A stretch of 64,000 nt of DNA from positions 13,778,347 to 13,842,346 of the forward strand of contig CAIIXF020000009.1 in NCBI GenBank assembly GCA_903813345.2, read 5' to 3'. The translations under genes were made by a program, and so were the position numbers. Below, in pieces: positions 1 through 13,300 of this stretch (positions within the stretch are counted from its first letter, which is position 1; every line of letters starts with the position of its first letter). Under the pieces are notes generated by a model that did not search any database, had not been told where the DNA came from, and saw nothing but the letters and a program-made list of their open reading frames with translations. The stretch is from Owenia fusiformis. Taxonomy: Eukaryota; Annelida; Polychaeta; Sabellida; Oweniidae.

Positions 1-1285
1 TTTTGTTTGTGTGCTTGCTTTTGATTGTCTGGTGCAGAATGTTTAATCCATCGATCACTATGTCAAAAGGACCATTTTTCTCAACAAACTTCTTAAATAC
101 TGTCATTTCTTCAGGGGTTGTCTTTAGGAAAACATTTTCAATGAGTGATGATTCTACAAATGCTTTGTGCAGTGTGTTAAAGTAGTCTGGGGCAAGCTCT
201 AACTGGTCCATGATCTTGTGGCATCTTGTACACTCTCCCTTTACATTGACTGTAGTCAGGCTGCCACTCCATTTCTCATCTTGCAAACCTTCAAAAAAGT
301 CTTTCAGCTTCATGGCTGCATTCATAGAGAGCACCCAGCTATTCTGTCGACTTTTATTTAGAAGAGTATAAATGGCCCTTTTCCCGTCCTCTGTATCCAG
401 TCCTCGTATCACATCAGTGTAGACAAAGTCATATGGTTGGCTGTTGAATTTAGTAAAATTATCAAGAACTTCACTGGTCCTTTTGGCATTTTTGTTACAT
501 AATGCAGCAGACAGGACATGGCTATATAGTTTTTGATGTGTTGGGCCATGTGTGTCCAGTTTCTCTATAATACTGAAGCTATTCTCCCACAGAGATGTCT
601 TACAAAGAGCATGTACTACATCAGCACCAGTGCTATTATCAAAGTGCTCAGTCTTCTCTAGTATTTTGTTGTATATATTCAAAACCTGCTGTTCAGCATC
701 TGGGCTTTTGCTACTGGTGCATGCGAGCATGAATGATGTCATGAATAATATAGATTCATTCAAGTCTTTATGTCTAACATATTTAACGAGACTTTGAGCA
801 AGTTGATACTTTCCATATCTCCCTAGAGCTCTCATAACACTAACATACCAAGTGTTCTCTAGTCGCTCTCTCTGTCGTTCATTATCTACTTGGTCAACCA
901 TTGAACTCTTAAAATCCTCCCAGTCATCAACTGACTTCAGATGGTCCTTTTCAAGACGTAGTTCCTGCATTGCTTTCTCCCATAGTGGTTTCTTGGATTC
1001 TCTCTTAACATTAGTCTCATTGGAATGAATCATTAGCATTCGATTAGTCTGTGAAATCATGTTAACATTCTTTGACATCATGTTAACATTCTCTGACATC
1101 ATGTTAACATTCAGTGACAACATAATGGAATTCTGTGACTTGTTGATATTTGGCACTATCATTTGGCAGTGATGAGTTGTTGCAATATAAGGTCTACTGT
1201 TACTAAGAGAGAACCCTCCTACTCCACTGAGGGAACTATAGCCACCAAGGCTAGGCCTGGTAAGCCTTTGGGCAAATCTCTGCAT
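1..1285 (-). CDS. PRORP: Mitochondrial protein-only RNase P (PRORP/MRPP3), 5' part, runs off window
   Basis: One uninterrupted exon gives 428 codons from an ATG at 1285-1283 down to base 1. The product is the nuclease that cuts the 5' leader from mitochondrial pre-tRNAs. Seen: an N-terminus beginning MQRFAQRLTRPSLGG, rich in Arg/Ser without acidic residues, as expected for a mitochondrial presequence; an asparagine/methionine repeat around residues 55-76; a helical middle region in the place of the PPR domain; a zinc-site motif GECTRC (Cys352, Cys355); KTTPEE; and FDIVIDGLN near the left edge, whose Asp412 matches the first catalytic aspartate of the NYN/PIN metallonuclease domain. The remaining catalytic aspartates and the second half of the zinc site lie outside. 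The gene sits downstream of and co-oriented with STX8 exon 2. Identification rests on motif order recalled from the family. The start is the first in-frame ATG; an upstream 5' UTR exon is possible. Confidence 0.88.
   Translation of the reverse strand, partial: MQRFAQRLTRPSLGGYSSLSGVGGFSLSNSRPYIATTHHCQMIVPNINKSQNSIMLSLNVNMMSENVNMMSKNVNMISQTNRMLMIHSNETNVKRESKKPLWEKAMQELRLEKDHLKSVDDWEDFKSSMVDQVDNERQRERLENTWYVSVMRALGRYGKYQLAQSLVKYVRHKDLNESILFMTSFMLACTSSKSPDAEQQVLNIYNKILEKTEHFDNSTGADVVHALCKTSLWENSFSIIEKLDTHGPTHQKLYSHVLSAALCNKNAKRTSEVLDNFTKFNSQPYDFVYTDVIRGLDTEDGKRAIYTLLNKSRQNSWVLSMNAAMKLKDFFEGLQDEKWSGSLTTVNVKGECTRCHKIMDQLELAPDYFNTLHKAFVESSLIENVFLKTTPEEMTVFKKFVEKNGPFDIVIDGLNILHQTIKSKHTNK
1056..1121 (-). 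repeat. 21-nt in-frame tandem repeat inside PRORP
   Basis: Three near-identical 21-nt units encode seven-residue blocks of the form N-V-N-M-M-S-E/K in the PRORP N-terminal region. The unit is a multiple of three, so copy changes keep frame. It lies between the presequence and the helical domain, where length is usually tolerated. Confidence 0.75.
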
Positions 1286-1690
1286 GAAACCCCAACAATA
1301 CATACTGTACTTCTATTTCGACAGGGTGACCAGAAACTGTACTTTAAACCACCAAATTAGACCTAAAATGCACAAAAAAAAGTTTAATAAGACTTATTCT
1401 CCGAAAAAATGGCTTTATTCCCTTTGTCATCAAGAGCATACCAGATAAAAAAGATAAGATCTTGAGATTAATTTTAATTAAAATATGACTACACATTGTG
1501 TCTAGCTCAGGGGTTTAAAGTACAGTACACGGTCCTCATAATGGCATATTTAAGTTTATAATAAGAGACATTTATTTGTTTGATCCAATTTAAGAGAGAC
1601 CAAAATCACAAATGTTATTTTGGTGACTCTTGACCAAAGGAAGATCTAAGCTAAATTGAAAACCATGAGATTTCATTGAATGATACTTAC
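1286..1690 (-). other. Spacer between STX8 exon 2 and PRORP start
   Basis: No further syntaxin-8 exon is visible here. On the minus strand, acceptor-like AG sites precede the PRORP start. One (ttcatgcag) ends just inside the PRORP ATG codon pair and continues in the PRORP frame. The segment probably holds the PRORP 5' UTR and the start of STX8 intron 2. Confidence 0.5.
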
Positions 1691-4117
1691 ACGAGCAAAA
1701 GTTGAGCTATTCTTCGACTGTTTATTGCGCTCACTGATCTTCTCCATAATATCTTGGCCATTCCTTAAGCAATAGTTGTAGTCAGAAAGCCTGAAAGGAC
1801 ACATAGTAATATGCATGTACTGTTTTATTCAAATCCTGGAATTCAAAGAGGCATTAATATGACAAAATGTCATAAGTTATTGCAAATTGTTATTGCAGAT
1901 GCCCAATCCTGACCACCAACCGCCGAAATCTGTCACAAAAAGTTGGAAACCAAAATGTTGTTAATTGAGTGTTTATTCAGGAATTTAAATCATGGTAGAT
2001 GATATTTTGTTCATTTTATTCACAAAACTGCAATTCTTTTGACGTAGATCAAATATATCAAACAGAGCAGAAAATTATCCAGGAGAAAAAATGACCACAC
2101 AGAATGAAACTGCTACAAGAATTATATTTTCACGTTGATGAGTTCTTTTGTCTTGAATATGTTATCAGTCATGTTTGAGGAAACAACTTGGACTACAAGG
2201 GCCTGCCCCCCCCCTCCTTGGGTGGGCTCAGAAAAAAATTTGGGCCAAAAAACGTCTTAAGGCCCCAAAAAGTGGGCCTTTTTATTCATTACTGGGACTT
2301 TTAAGGCCTTATTTTTTAATTTTAAGCCAAATTTTGAAGAAAATGAACCCAAATTTTTGGGGGCGCAAGTTTTTTCTCTGACCTGAAATTTGGCCCCAAC
2401 CCCCCTTTTTGGTTCCCAGATCCACCCTTGCCTGCAACCAGTGGTGGATGAGATCTGAAGCACAAAGGATGCCCAACAATATTTTAAAATTTCCAACTTA
2501 TAAGATGTGAAATAAGTTATTTCAGAGCTTTGAAATATGAAATATGACGCGATTTCCCTCAACAGCTCAAGTTTATAATCTAGTAGTCAAGTGAACTCGA
2601 CTTAATGTTGTTGTTTCACGTTTCTTTTTGACGATTTGGATATTTGTTTTTTATTTTTGTTTTCAACATTTGCGTCGAGGATATCAAGCCCAGTATATTG
2701 CGGTAAATGCTTTTCTGCCCTCTATGCTCAACAAAAGTTACACAGATAAGATAATGGATCCAATGCTTCAACTAGAATGTATTAACTCTTACCTTAAACA
2801 CAGGAAATACTTAATAATTGAAGAAATGTAATCATTTTCATATATGTTTGAACCAATTTCCAATATGGTTCTCAAGGTCACTCAAGGTCACTGAATACAG
2901 TCTAAATGTGAAACCATGCAACCAAAACGAAATCGTAATTATTTATTACCAACATATCTGTTTTCGGTTTCTTCACCCTCCTTGGTGTCTGGGAAGGCGA
3001 TTCAATTGTCATAAGACGATGATAAACTTTCGAGTTGAAATCTCGATCTCAATATGGCTGCTGTTATTTATTGTAATTTCGTTTTTCGCTTCACCTAGAG
3101 TTTTACTTTTACACAATCATTACCCAGAATGCATCTACACATGGGGAAAAAATTGTTTCCAGAAAAATTCTTATACTTCTTCAATTATCAAGCGTTTGAC
3201 GTGTGTAAGGTAGGATTAAATACATTATCGATGAAGAGCATATTCTAATACATAATTTGTGTGATTTTGGTTGCCTAAACAGGCCAGGAAAGCATTTCCC
3301 TCAATTTACAACCGGGAAGTGTGTACGACCCTAGTATGCAAGAAAATAACAAAAAATAAATATCCAAATTATCAAAAAATAATGACAAAGCATACGATGG
3401 TCGGATTTATATGACTAATAATCTAGGGAAAGGGTATTATTCAGTGTCATACTTTTATTCATCATGTATTTAATAATAATACGTGTTCGTATTTCTGACT
3501 TGCTACAGCACTTGAGTGTGGTGTCAAATTACTACAGAAGTTGATTTTGAACTGTAAAGTGCAGACATGACTTCAAAATCACCAAAAATTCAAGAGACTT
3601 TCTATATTTCCCCAAGTTTACAGAAGTCTAAGTATGTTTTTAAATGCAATATACTGTGCTCTGAACAACTCAGAATGCACCAAATAATGTTCAATTTTTT
3701 GAATAGACACTCATACTCTCAGTCTCATGCTTGTTCGCTGCACTCACTCGACGTGTTTAGCTTCACTCAGTCATTATCAAGGGCTGCTCTTACACAAACT
3801 CCTGGATCTGTAGCTATATCGAACCTTAACAAAGTTACTTATAGATACTAGAATAGACCTAGGCTTAAGAGTGTTGATCAAATTAAAAAATGAGTCAAAA
3901 TCATATCATACATCTTGGCTTAAAAAATGAGTCAAGCAAGAAAAATGATAAAAATTAAATCATCATGAAAATAAAGACGTATTCATCACCATGACTAAAG
4001 TACAACTTGTAGAAAGTTATTTATTTATACTAACATAGTTTAACAACTGATATCCAGTCTCGTTATATTCTCTCATAAGCCTAAGGAATGTAAAACTTAC
4101 CACGAATCCGAAGACAT
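1691..4117 (-). CDS. STX8: Syntaxin-8 (SNARE), first two coding exons only
   Basis: Exon 1 is 4101-4117 (ATG at 4117, donor GTAAGT at 4100-4095). Exon 2 is 1691-1790, with acceptor tcctttcag and donor GTAAGT at 1690-1685. Joined, they give 39 residues starting MSSDSWLSDYNYCLRNGQDI, then an EKISERN block. This matches the syntaxin-8 N-terminus in spacing: Asp4, Trp6, a Ser/Tyr pair, Cys, then an Ile-x-Glu-Lys-Ile...Arg-Asn helix. Syntaxin-8 is a Qc-SNARE of late endosomes, anchored by a C-terminal membrane helix. The Habc remainder, SNARE motif and membrane anchor are not in the window. Exon 2 ends in phase 0. The ATG context (AAA before ATG) is good. The next gene downstream on the same strand is PRORP, so STX8 intron 2 seems to contain PRORP, or the locus is rearranged. 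Confidence 0.8.
1791..4100 (-). other. STX8 intron 1
   Basis: No coding exon recognised. Bases 2190-2440 are a G/C-homopolymer-rich block that looks like an old dispersed repeat. Around 3050-3135 there is a YY1-like caatatggctgc and an element (tacccagaatgcat) resembling the ZNF143/Staf core, so a second promoter, perhaps for PRORP, is possible. The rest is AT-rich and unremarkable. Confidence 0.5.
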
Positions 4118-4309
4118 TTTCAGATTTTCAAGAACCGGATATCACAAGAGACTTTCCATGCGCATGCGCGATGAACTTCAACAAGTGCTTTCAACTTTGA
4201 CCCAGTTGTTGTTATCAGAAAGTTCACAAGAACTCAAGCGGGATAAGATGAACAAGAAAAAACGAATCGCTTCTTTCTAACGCTGCTTTCGGCAGTAAAA
4301 CTAGACAGG
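4118..4309. promoter_or_regulatory. Head-to-head promoter region of STX8 and fringe
   Basis: The STX8 start codon (4117, minus) and fringe start codon (4310, plus) are only 192 bp apart and divergent. The interval carries a perfect NRF1-type palindrome TGCGCATGCGCG at 4159-4170 and no TATA box near either start. That is the usual look of a bidirectional housekeeping promoter. Transcription start sites are not determined. Confidence 0.7.
4159..4170. promoter_or_regulatory. NRF1 binding site
   Basis: TGCGCATGCGCG matches the NRF1 consensus YGCGCAYGCGCR at every position. NRF1 commonly drives nuclear genes for mitochondrial and housekeeping proteins. Confidence 0.75.
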
Positions 4310-7300
4310 ATGAGGCTGTATCTTCGTAAGTTTCTCCAGGCACTAGCCTGCTTTACATTTTTGACATTTATGAACATTTTGTACTTAAAAAACGGAGAGA
4401 ATTTTGATGGGTTTGAAAGTGACCAAAGTTTGAGACATTTGTCCCAAGATGGCGACAGTGCTTTAGTGAAAGGACCTCAAGCACCCCTGAAGAAAAGGTC
4501 ATTAGAAAATCAAATTCATCACAGATCAAAACGTGAAGTCTACAATAGACGACAAAGTAAAACAATCAGACAACTCAAAAATACTGACAATAATACCAAA
4601 GAAGATGAGCATGAAATTGAGCTACAGGACTTGTACATCTCCATAAAAACTACAGAAAAGTTTCATAAAACTAGATTGGAGTTACTTTTACAGACATGGA
4701 TTGTAATGGCAAGAGATCAGGTATGTATGCAAACATTTTCCCACGGTTATAATTTTTTTGTTAAAGCTGTAGTCTAGATCCCAGACAGGCCAATGCTGGG
4801 AATTGTTTCAATTAGGAATTCTTGCAAGAAAATGGAAATGTCAAAGAAGCCAAAGAAAATGTGGCTTCTGTACCCAATTTTTTTTATAAAGCCATGCGGT
4901 ACCATGAGTTATAGCAGTAATCTCGTCATATGTTCTTCAGTTCTTAAAACTGAAGAGAAAATATACTTTATGAATATAAAGTGGAATTTACAACCCTGTG
5001 TTCATTCACAGTCTTGTCAGTTTCAACCTGTTGTGTTGTGGCAACATCATGCATTCTTGATTGTCTAGTGGTTGAGTATAGTAAATGGAATGATATATCC
5101 ATGTCTGAATAAGTAAGATAGTATGAACTGATAATATGTGAAGATATGATGAACCTGTGTATCCTAGCTTTATTAGTATACATCAACAAACAAGAATTGC
5201 AGATCTTATCACTTTAACTGTAATGCAATAGACAGACACATTTAATTAAGTTAATTAATACAGACTGGGCTTGTAATTAAATATTGCCTGATAATGAAAA
5301 TCTTTGATTTTATTTAACTAATGAATTCAGGAGGGTGGAGAATCAATGGGAAGGATTTAATAGTTATATAAGTAAATCCCCAAAAAGTAGTATTCAGTTA
5401 CTAATGGTCAAAATTAAATATTTATTACTAAAGCTCAAAATTATCATGGATTCTTATTACTATAATTGGATGAGTAATGATGAAGACTTTTTTATAAAGA
5501 GAAAAAGTACTAGAATTTTATACCTGTATTTGTAATTGAAACTGAAATAAAAAATGGTTTAACTGATTCTTAGTGAATGCCAGATGTTGGTGATGTTGGA
5601 TACGTTGCCCAAAAAACCACATAGTCGAAAGATCTATAAGAAATAGATTTCTTTTGTGGTTATATTCACATTTCTTAGTTGTTGTCTTGGTAACATTGAA
5701 CATCTAAGATAAATGCAACTGTAATTCTGTTTGAAATACAAAAATACAATATACGTTAAAACTGTTATGTCGAATAGAACAAGGTATTTTTCGATCTTTG
5801 TTCTATAATCAATACGTTCTTATTGTATTTGCAAGCTAGTGTTTAACAAAATGATCCATAGATCTATAAGTATACGAAAGAACACTATAATGGATAATAG
5901 ATAAATCTTTATAAGATTTTGCTGAAGTATTACTCGGTGATAATTTCACCCAGTTTTGGTGTAATTGCAACACTAATAGTGATTTACCTTCATTGAACCT
6001 GTTTGATATGTTAAAGTGGTATTCATTTATTAAAGTTTCAAAGCAGCTTCAATATGATATAAACATTTTTACATCTCAAAACCAAGCATACTTCTTCAAG
6101 GTATTCATAAGATTTTGTGTGAATTAGACCTGAACACATATGCATACAGTTGGTGTATTTATATTTTTTGGCTATTGAATCATGAATAAAATTAAGCGTA
6201 GTTGCAGCTTATATATGCTTTGTGATATATTTTTAGGATGACAGAAATTTCATGATTATGTGTCATAAATCAATTTCTGTTTCCATTTAACCGCTACACA
6301 GAATAAAACAAATAGATGGAACAATCATCTGATTATAATGCTTAATTATCTTTGCTAAAATTGAGAATAATGGGAAATCACTTTCAATTTAAGGCATTTC
6401 CTGGTTGGAATAAGGAAAAATTAAAACCTTGCACTCTGTTCAGGAAAATCCTTTAGAGATATACTTCTTTGCTAGCCTTGCATTGAAATCCTATACCCCT
6501 CCCTCTAAGAGAGTGGGGGAGTACAGTTCTTGATTCAAGACTACCTGTTGTATTGATGTCAATATAATATATCACCAATTATATATATCTTATATATAGT
6601 GGTCAGCGCTTGCATTAGGCTCTGAAAAATGTGAGTCCCAATGAAGGAAAAAAATTTAAAAAGTGAGTCCCGACTGAAAAAAGTGTGTCCTCCGATATAT
6701 AAGCTAAATTAGCTATAATGGGCTATTTTGGAATGTGCATGACTGGATCTTACATGTCTTATGTGTTTTCAAAATGTTGCCATTCGTGCCCTGTGATTTA
6801 AACATGTTCTTTATATTCAATTCACTTATGTTATGTAACCTCCAGCCTGTTATAGTAAGTACTATTATACTGTGATTATCTTTATACTTGCTGTTTGCAG
6901 TTTGCCCTGAACAACTGCTTGACAAAATAAGAACATTTTTTAGTATGAATTTGTCTGACGCTCAGTAATTTAGTGTATCACTACATTTTCTACATGATCA
7001 GAATCCTCTGATTTATATCATAAATAAGACCATTTTGACGTTATATAATCACAAATAGACTACTTCACCTAGGTAAGTATGCATCATTTGTACAATTGAA
7101 CTCATTTTGAAGGTTTTATATCAGCTTTACAGTGAGAAAAGTGATAACCTATTATCGCCCATTACAATAGTTCGTTTTTCTGCATTCTTTTTCTTTTTTA
7201 CTCAAAATAAAGTTGTAAATCTCACATATTTTGATCTTAATATACACCTCAAAGAAGTCAAACATGATCAACTATTGAGATTTTCAAGATTTTCAAAAAT

Positions 7301-10300
7301 GTTCAAAGTTTTGACTCAATTTTTTTTCCGTCCCAAAAACGGAAATATTTTTTATTTTTCCGTCCTACAATTTTTTTTTGCGTCACTTACATGTAAGGGA
7401 CGCCGTTAATGCAAGCCCTGAGTGGTTGTCAGTGTAGCTTTGTGGTTGTTTATCTCAGTTTGTCATTCACTTATCTCTGCATGATTGCCTAATACCAGTC
7501 ACTAATTCCATCTGCATGCAATCAGAAATGAAATATCCTGGGAAAATAACTGCTGCATTCGATCCATGGCAAATTTTGAAGTACATGTAGACACAAACTT
7601 GAATAAATAGACCCAATATCAATGAAGACTTAACTCCTGACTTGTCCATTCTTTGAAATTATGTAATCCATCATCAAAACAGTTTATTTAATATTCAGGG
7701 CCAGAGTACATCATGGACTTACTTGAGTACATCTTATCATATTATGTGTAATTATATATTGTATAACCTATTACTATATTCTGCACCACTGTAAGATAAT
7801 GATTTAAGATTTCAGTTATTTTAATAAGGGCAAAGTGATCTATATTGCCATAGCTGGTCAGCAAATTTAAGTATATTTTTGGATGGTATAGAAAATCCGA
7901 AATCTTTGTTTTTCGAACTTTGAAATGATAAACCATCGATCATTTAAGTGAATGGCAGAGCTATACACTTAAAAGGGTAGTTTGAGTGAGAGGGCCATGA
8001 TATCGATATCTTTGATATTGACTTTTGATTAGAAAAAATAAATAAAACTTCAATTAAATTTTTGTGGGGGAGGGAGGGATCAATGTAAAACGTGATTAAT
8101 TATAATGGTATAGAACAACATAAATAATATTGACCTTGTCTCCTACTTAATATTTTTGAGTAATTTATTAGTAGCAAATGCAGATCATCATTTTTCTAGA
8201 ATTATATCAAACTCACTATGTCTTCCAACTCTATTACCCAACAATATATGTGTAGATGAGGGACTTTGAGGAAAACATGAGATATCTCTAAAACAGTTTT
8301 GCTGCCTTCTGTAACATCTCCCAAAATACAATTCTTGTAATGTATTTGATAAGTGAACCAAGATTGGCAAAGCAGTGCCCCTTATCTCTCTAGTAGATAG
8401 GCTCTTAGTGAAATTGGCTAACATTTCTGTTATCATGTCTGTATGTACAGGGGGTGTCCCTTGGGGGCTTATATAAGATAAAACTATTTTAAGCCAACTT
8501 GAATGAGATCTCCCAAGCACAAAAGTCTGACATGATGCATTATAGTGAATCTCTTGATGGCATCAAGGAAAGTGTCATTGTATAACGTATTGTGACTGCA
8601 GACCAATATAACTGTCTAATGAAGTAACTATCTAACTGTGTGAATCTAACTGTCATAACTGTCCTGTTTAATGATGTAAATGCTGTCAGATAGCTAACAT
8701 TCCAGTTGGTTGAATTTGACATTACACTGTATATGTTTTGTAAAATTATGTAACACGAATGGATGGGTTTCTAGAGAATCTGTATAGGGGTGGGGTTGGA
8801 AGAAATTGATATTTGAAATTTTATAGATGTAGCATGGGTTAGCTGTTCTTATTGTTATGCACTTTACGTTTTGATAATATTGAAAGTTATCTGAAAGCTG
8901 CAACATTACATAAATGTCAGTAAAGATGAAAAGGTATTGAGCAAGTATTTTGTAAAGTCAATCAATTATAAACCTATGACATATTTTACACACAGATTGA
9001 AGATCTAACATCTGCTAAAATGAATATGATGTGATTTAAACAATTAACTGGCTACATGCAACAGCTTATATGAACAACTCAACTGTAAACTCATTCATAA
9101 ATCTTGAGCAAAATCCTAGAAATAACATATCAAAGTCTAGAAATTCTTGAAATTAAATATCTAACAAGTTACAGATGTTTGGAGATCAGTTGAACATCAA
9201 AATTCAAGAAAATACTTTTTTAAATTTTAATTCTTTTCATTCAACAGGTTTCTATTGCATTAAAATCCTGCAGTAAAATACAATAGTATTGTGGTATTTT
9301 GAACTGTTTGTTTTGGATCATATTTTGTATTTTGAGAATTGTCAAGATGTGAACTGTGCAGCTGCCAGTTGTTGTTCTATAACTTTGTCTTTTATGTTTT
9401 TTCTGTCAAGTAATTTGCTACCGTTATTGGCTTTAATTGTTATTGTATTCCACATAATGCACAATTATAGCAAGTGTTAAATAGGAGTTAATAAAAATCA
9501 CAATACAATAAAGAAATCTATGAATGATCATAAATAATGTTTAATTACTGTTAATGAGTGGTTGCTGTAAATATTTAATTATTTCATATCTTAACCTCAA
9601 TTTTTTTAGTGAAACCATCACAATTTTCATCAAATAACTCTTTTGGGTGATTTAATTATGGATTTAACATTCAAAATACATGTTGCCCAATGATCTGTAT
9701 TAGACGTAAGATTCTCAAGGTAAAAAGATACTCTTGAAGTTGTCAACATAAAACATTGAGATTTACCAGAGATTTCTTCAAAAACATGCATGGTTACGGT
9801 GTTTAGTAAAAACCTCTTGGTGGGAGGCATTATGGGTAATTTAAAGAAGATTTAATATTATTACACAGTTTAGATAAAATAGAATGTTTACCTCAAATCA
9901 TCCTCTTGAGGATTACTTTTATTTGCCAGACATGACTTGTTGAATATACCCTACCCTGGATGACTCTGGGTTCTGTTCATACATAAGCCAGAAAGTGGTG
10001 AACATTTACATAGATCATCAGGTGTAAAATCCACTATGGGTCAACAAATGACAGCTGCTGGCGGCCTTTGTGGCATTGTTGCATGACAGTTGTGTAAACC
10101 CACTAACCAAATGAAGTGCCCATTTAATATATTTTTTCTTTTATTTCAGACGTTTATATTCACGGATACAGATGACGAAGAGTATACCAAGAAAACAAGT
10201 AAGCGCCTTTGTTATACTTTTGGCGGCTGCTAAACAAAGAAAATGTGTGCTCTGGGTTATAAGTAAATACTCCCCAGTTGAATTGAAGAAATCAAGACTG

Positions 10301-13300
10301 TAATTGAAACAGATTTTTTTAAATATCCAAATTATAAATCATTGGAATGAATAATTAAAAAGTATTTAAAAATCCTCATTTATCGTATCATGAACTCTGC
10401 ATACTGTAGATACATGTTCATATTTAACATTTCATGTATTGAGTATAAGCAGTATAGGCAAATGCTAAAAGAAGTCACGTTTAATGTAAAGTAATTAATA
10501 ATATATAAAAAAAGCATGCATTCAAATATATTGAAAGAAAGTTGTTTAATTATTTATGTCATTACTTTCATTAATTATTAACAGGAAAACATGACTAAAA
10601 ATTTATTGAGCATGATGACTCAGATTGTTTTCTTTTCTTTAATTATTTCTTAATTATCACTAGAACAAACATTTGGTTAATAATTTTGTTGATCAGTTAA
10701 TGAGGAATGAACAAAAAGAACACTGAACATGAAAAGCTTTGTTATTCTAAGTCTACGTATTTTTAGTATAAGCGTGGTTGTTTCCAGCATCGCTCAAGGT
10801 CCAACCAAAAACAAAACAGAAGTTTATTATCAAAGTGCAGTCGCCATTGACAGACTCAGTGGCAATTGATTTTGAAACATCTCCTTGACAATATTTCATT
10901 TCCTACTTAAATATTGTTTTATCGGGAAGTTTTGATATTCTGGTATATAATGACGCCCCTGAGATGTTGTGCCCTGCTTGTCTGTGTCATATTGCCTCTG
11001 GATCAATGAAGCGTGATAGACTCAATATGTCAGATGATAACATCAACATCTAGTAACATACATCGCTTGCATGTCCTTTGTTTTCATCAAAAAGTCATTA
11101 AGGCCTATTGCATTTCATAATGTCATTGTTGAGGTCAGAATCAGTAATAGACTAGATATGAGTAGGAATAATCTTGATTTACATCATTAAATATGACATC
11201 ATATTTGAAATCTACATGTAAAATAACAGGTAGAAAAGTGGTTTCAAAAACTGTTTATCAACTTTGAAAAATTAATTTTCTTTGAAAATGTGGGTTGGGG
11301 AGATCCCCAAAAACCCCATGGTGTTGTTGTTGTTTTTTAAACATAGACTCCGGGTTAAAATATCACAAAAGTGAAATATCTTCTTTTATTAGACAGATTA
11401 TATATATATTATGCTTATTCTCATATAAATATAAAATACATAAGGTAATATGAAAAATCCAACAGAACTGATGAATATTCAAGTTTAATATAAGGGAACT
11501 TTCTAATGTATCTGTCATTTGAACCGAGTTGGCCACCTGGTGGTGAAACTGGTAACTACGTACTGGCATCTGGGTTATTGAAGTCACTGCCAAATTAATG
11601 ACTTATATACAGTTTGACTGTATGATTTTAAGTCAACTGAATAGAGAGGTCTAAAATTATTTTGTTAGTCCAAAGAAAAACTTATAAGGCTAACTTACTC
11701 CCATGAACTGAATAACATTTTGTGGTGTCATATTCAATCAACTTTCACTCTGATTCACATTATCTCATCATATATTGATTTCTCATCATAATTTGGGATG
11801 ACCTTAATGTAATGTTGTTTTACAAGATCAAAACTCTTGACCACTCTTTGATGAATATTACGAGCAAGTATTTGGATTGAGAAACTGTGTTAACAATTCA
11901 CTTTGTATAATTTGGAAAGGCCACATTATTTCAAGTACATGAAAAAGTCCCATTTTGCAAGTGCCATGCTGTTCGTTTTCATCATGACTATGAACCTTTT
12001 AGAAGTGAGACTTATAGATTGTCTAGAATCAATATCCTCTTGTATAATTTACTTATTTGTCACTTCCTGTAATGTCCCTAATTTTCCTTGAAGTTCCCAT
12101 GATGATTGACTTGGCGGTAATTTCTACTTTATTGCCATATTTGGTGTCCCGAAGCATCAATTTGCGACGATTTATAAGTCAAATAAGTTGCTGAATCAAT
12201 AGCAATGTTTTTATCTCGGCTTAACAGTACTTTAGTCTATTAGTTTGCAATTGCATTTAGACCATTTTAGTTTTTCTTGATCATTTAAGTCCCAACGAAT
12301 GACATATTTCTGTCAAATGCTGGTTGTATATGATAATATGCAAGTACTTATGCAGTGTATTAATTGAAATATGTAATGCATCAATTTAATATAGGTTATT
12401 TTTCTTAATATATGATTTATCTTTGAGAGTGAAAGAAGGGAAAATTAGAAAATTATTTCTACTAAAAAGATATTTCAATGAAAAATCTTCCCGAAAGGCA
12501 TGTCATATATCACATGACTGATTTCAATGGGTTAATTATAGCTTCCGTCCTGGTCAACTTTGACATACCATTGTGAAGTTGGTTGAACTGGGTTCCCACA
12601 AAGAAGGATAATTACAATACATCTATGATTAATAACCACATTGTATTGTCATGACAATACCCTTTTGAATAGTTTGAATTTACTTCTTGTACTAGTCTCT
12701 GATATGGTATCCTGGCAGTGATCAGATGATTAAATATTATTTCATTTAGTCAAATTTCGGGGATTTACATGTTTTCATATTTTGTTGTTTAGTGTCATAG
12801 TTGTCTGATTTTGACACCATCACTCTTAGTAGGAAGGATACACTTGCATGTACATGTATATTCATTCTAATTATCTTTTATTTCCAGATCATCATATGAT
12901 CAACACAAATTGCTCAAAGGGACATAGTAGGTAAGTGTGAAAAACAAAATTCTCTATTAAATCTTTTATACTATGTCTATTAATGTTGCTGAAATGTTTG
13001 CCCATAAGAATCATTCATGAGAAAGGCACTTTCTCTATTATTATAGATATTCCATGTGTTCTGGTAAAATGAGACTTCGGTTATTATTAACTTGTAAACT
13101 TATGTCTTACTGAACCTTTTGGCAGAAAGTGGTTTTTGTCGTATTTGGCAAAAACAGTAATTTGTCCTCATTAGTACATAGAAGGATAGCTCAAAGGGCA
13201 GCTGTGGAGAAAGCTGTCTCTTATGAATCCCTGGGTAAATACTTGGATTGAAGATTTATGGCTTTATTTTAAGGAATGGCAAATATGATCTATTGTTTTT

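Noticed and set aside
8188-8520. 110-aa minus-strand ORF in fringe intron 1
   Set aside because: No recognisable domain or supporting splice sites; length within chance for AT-rich introns of this size.
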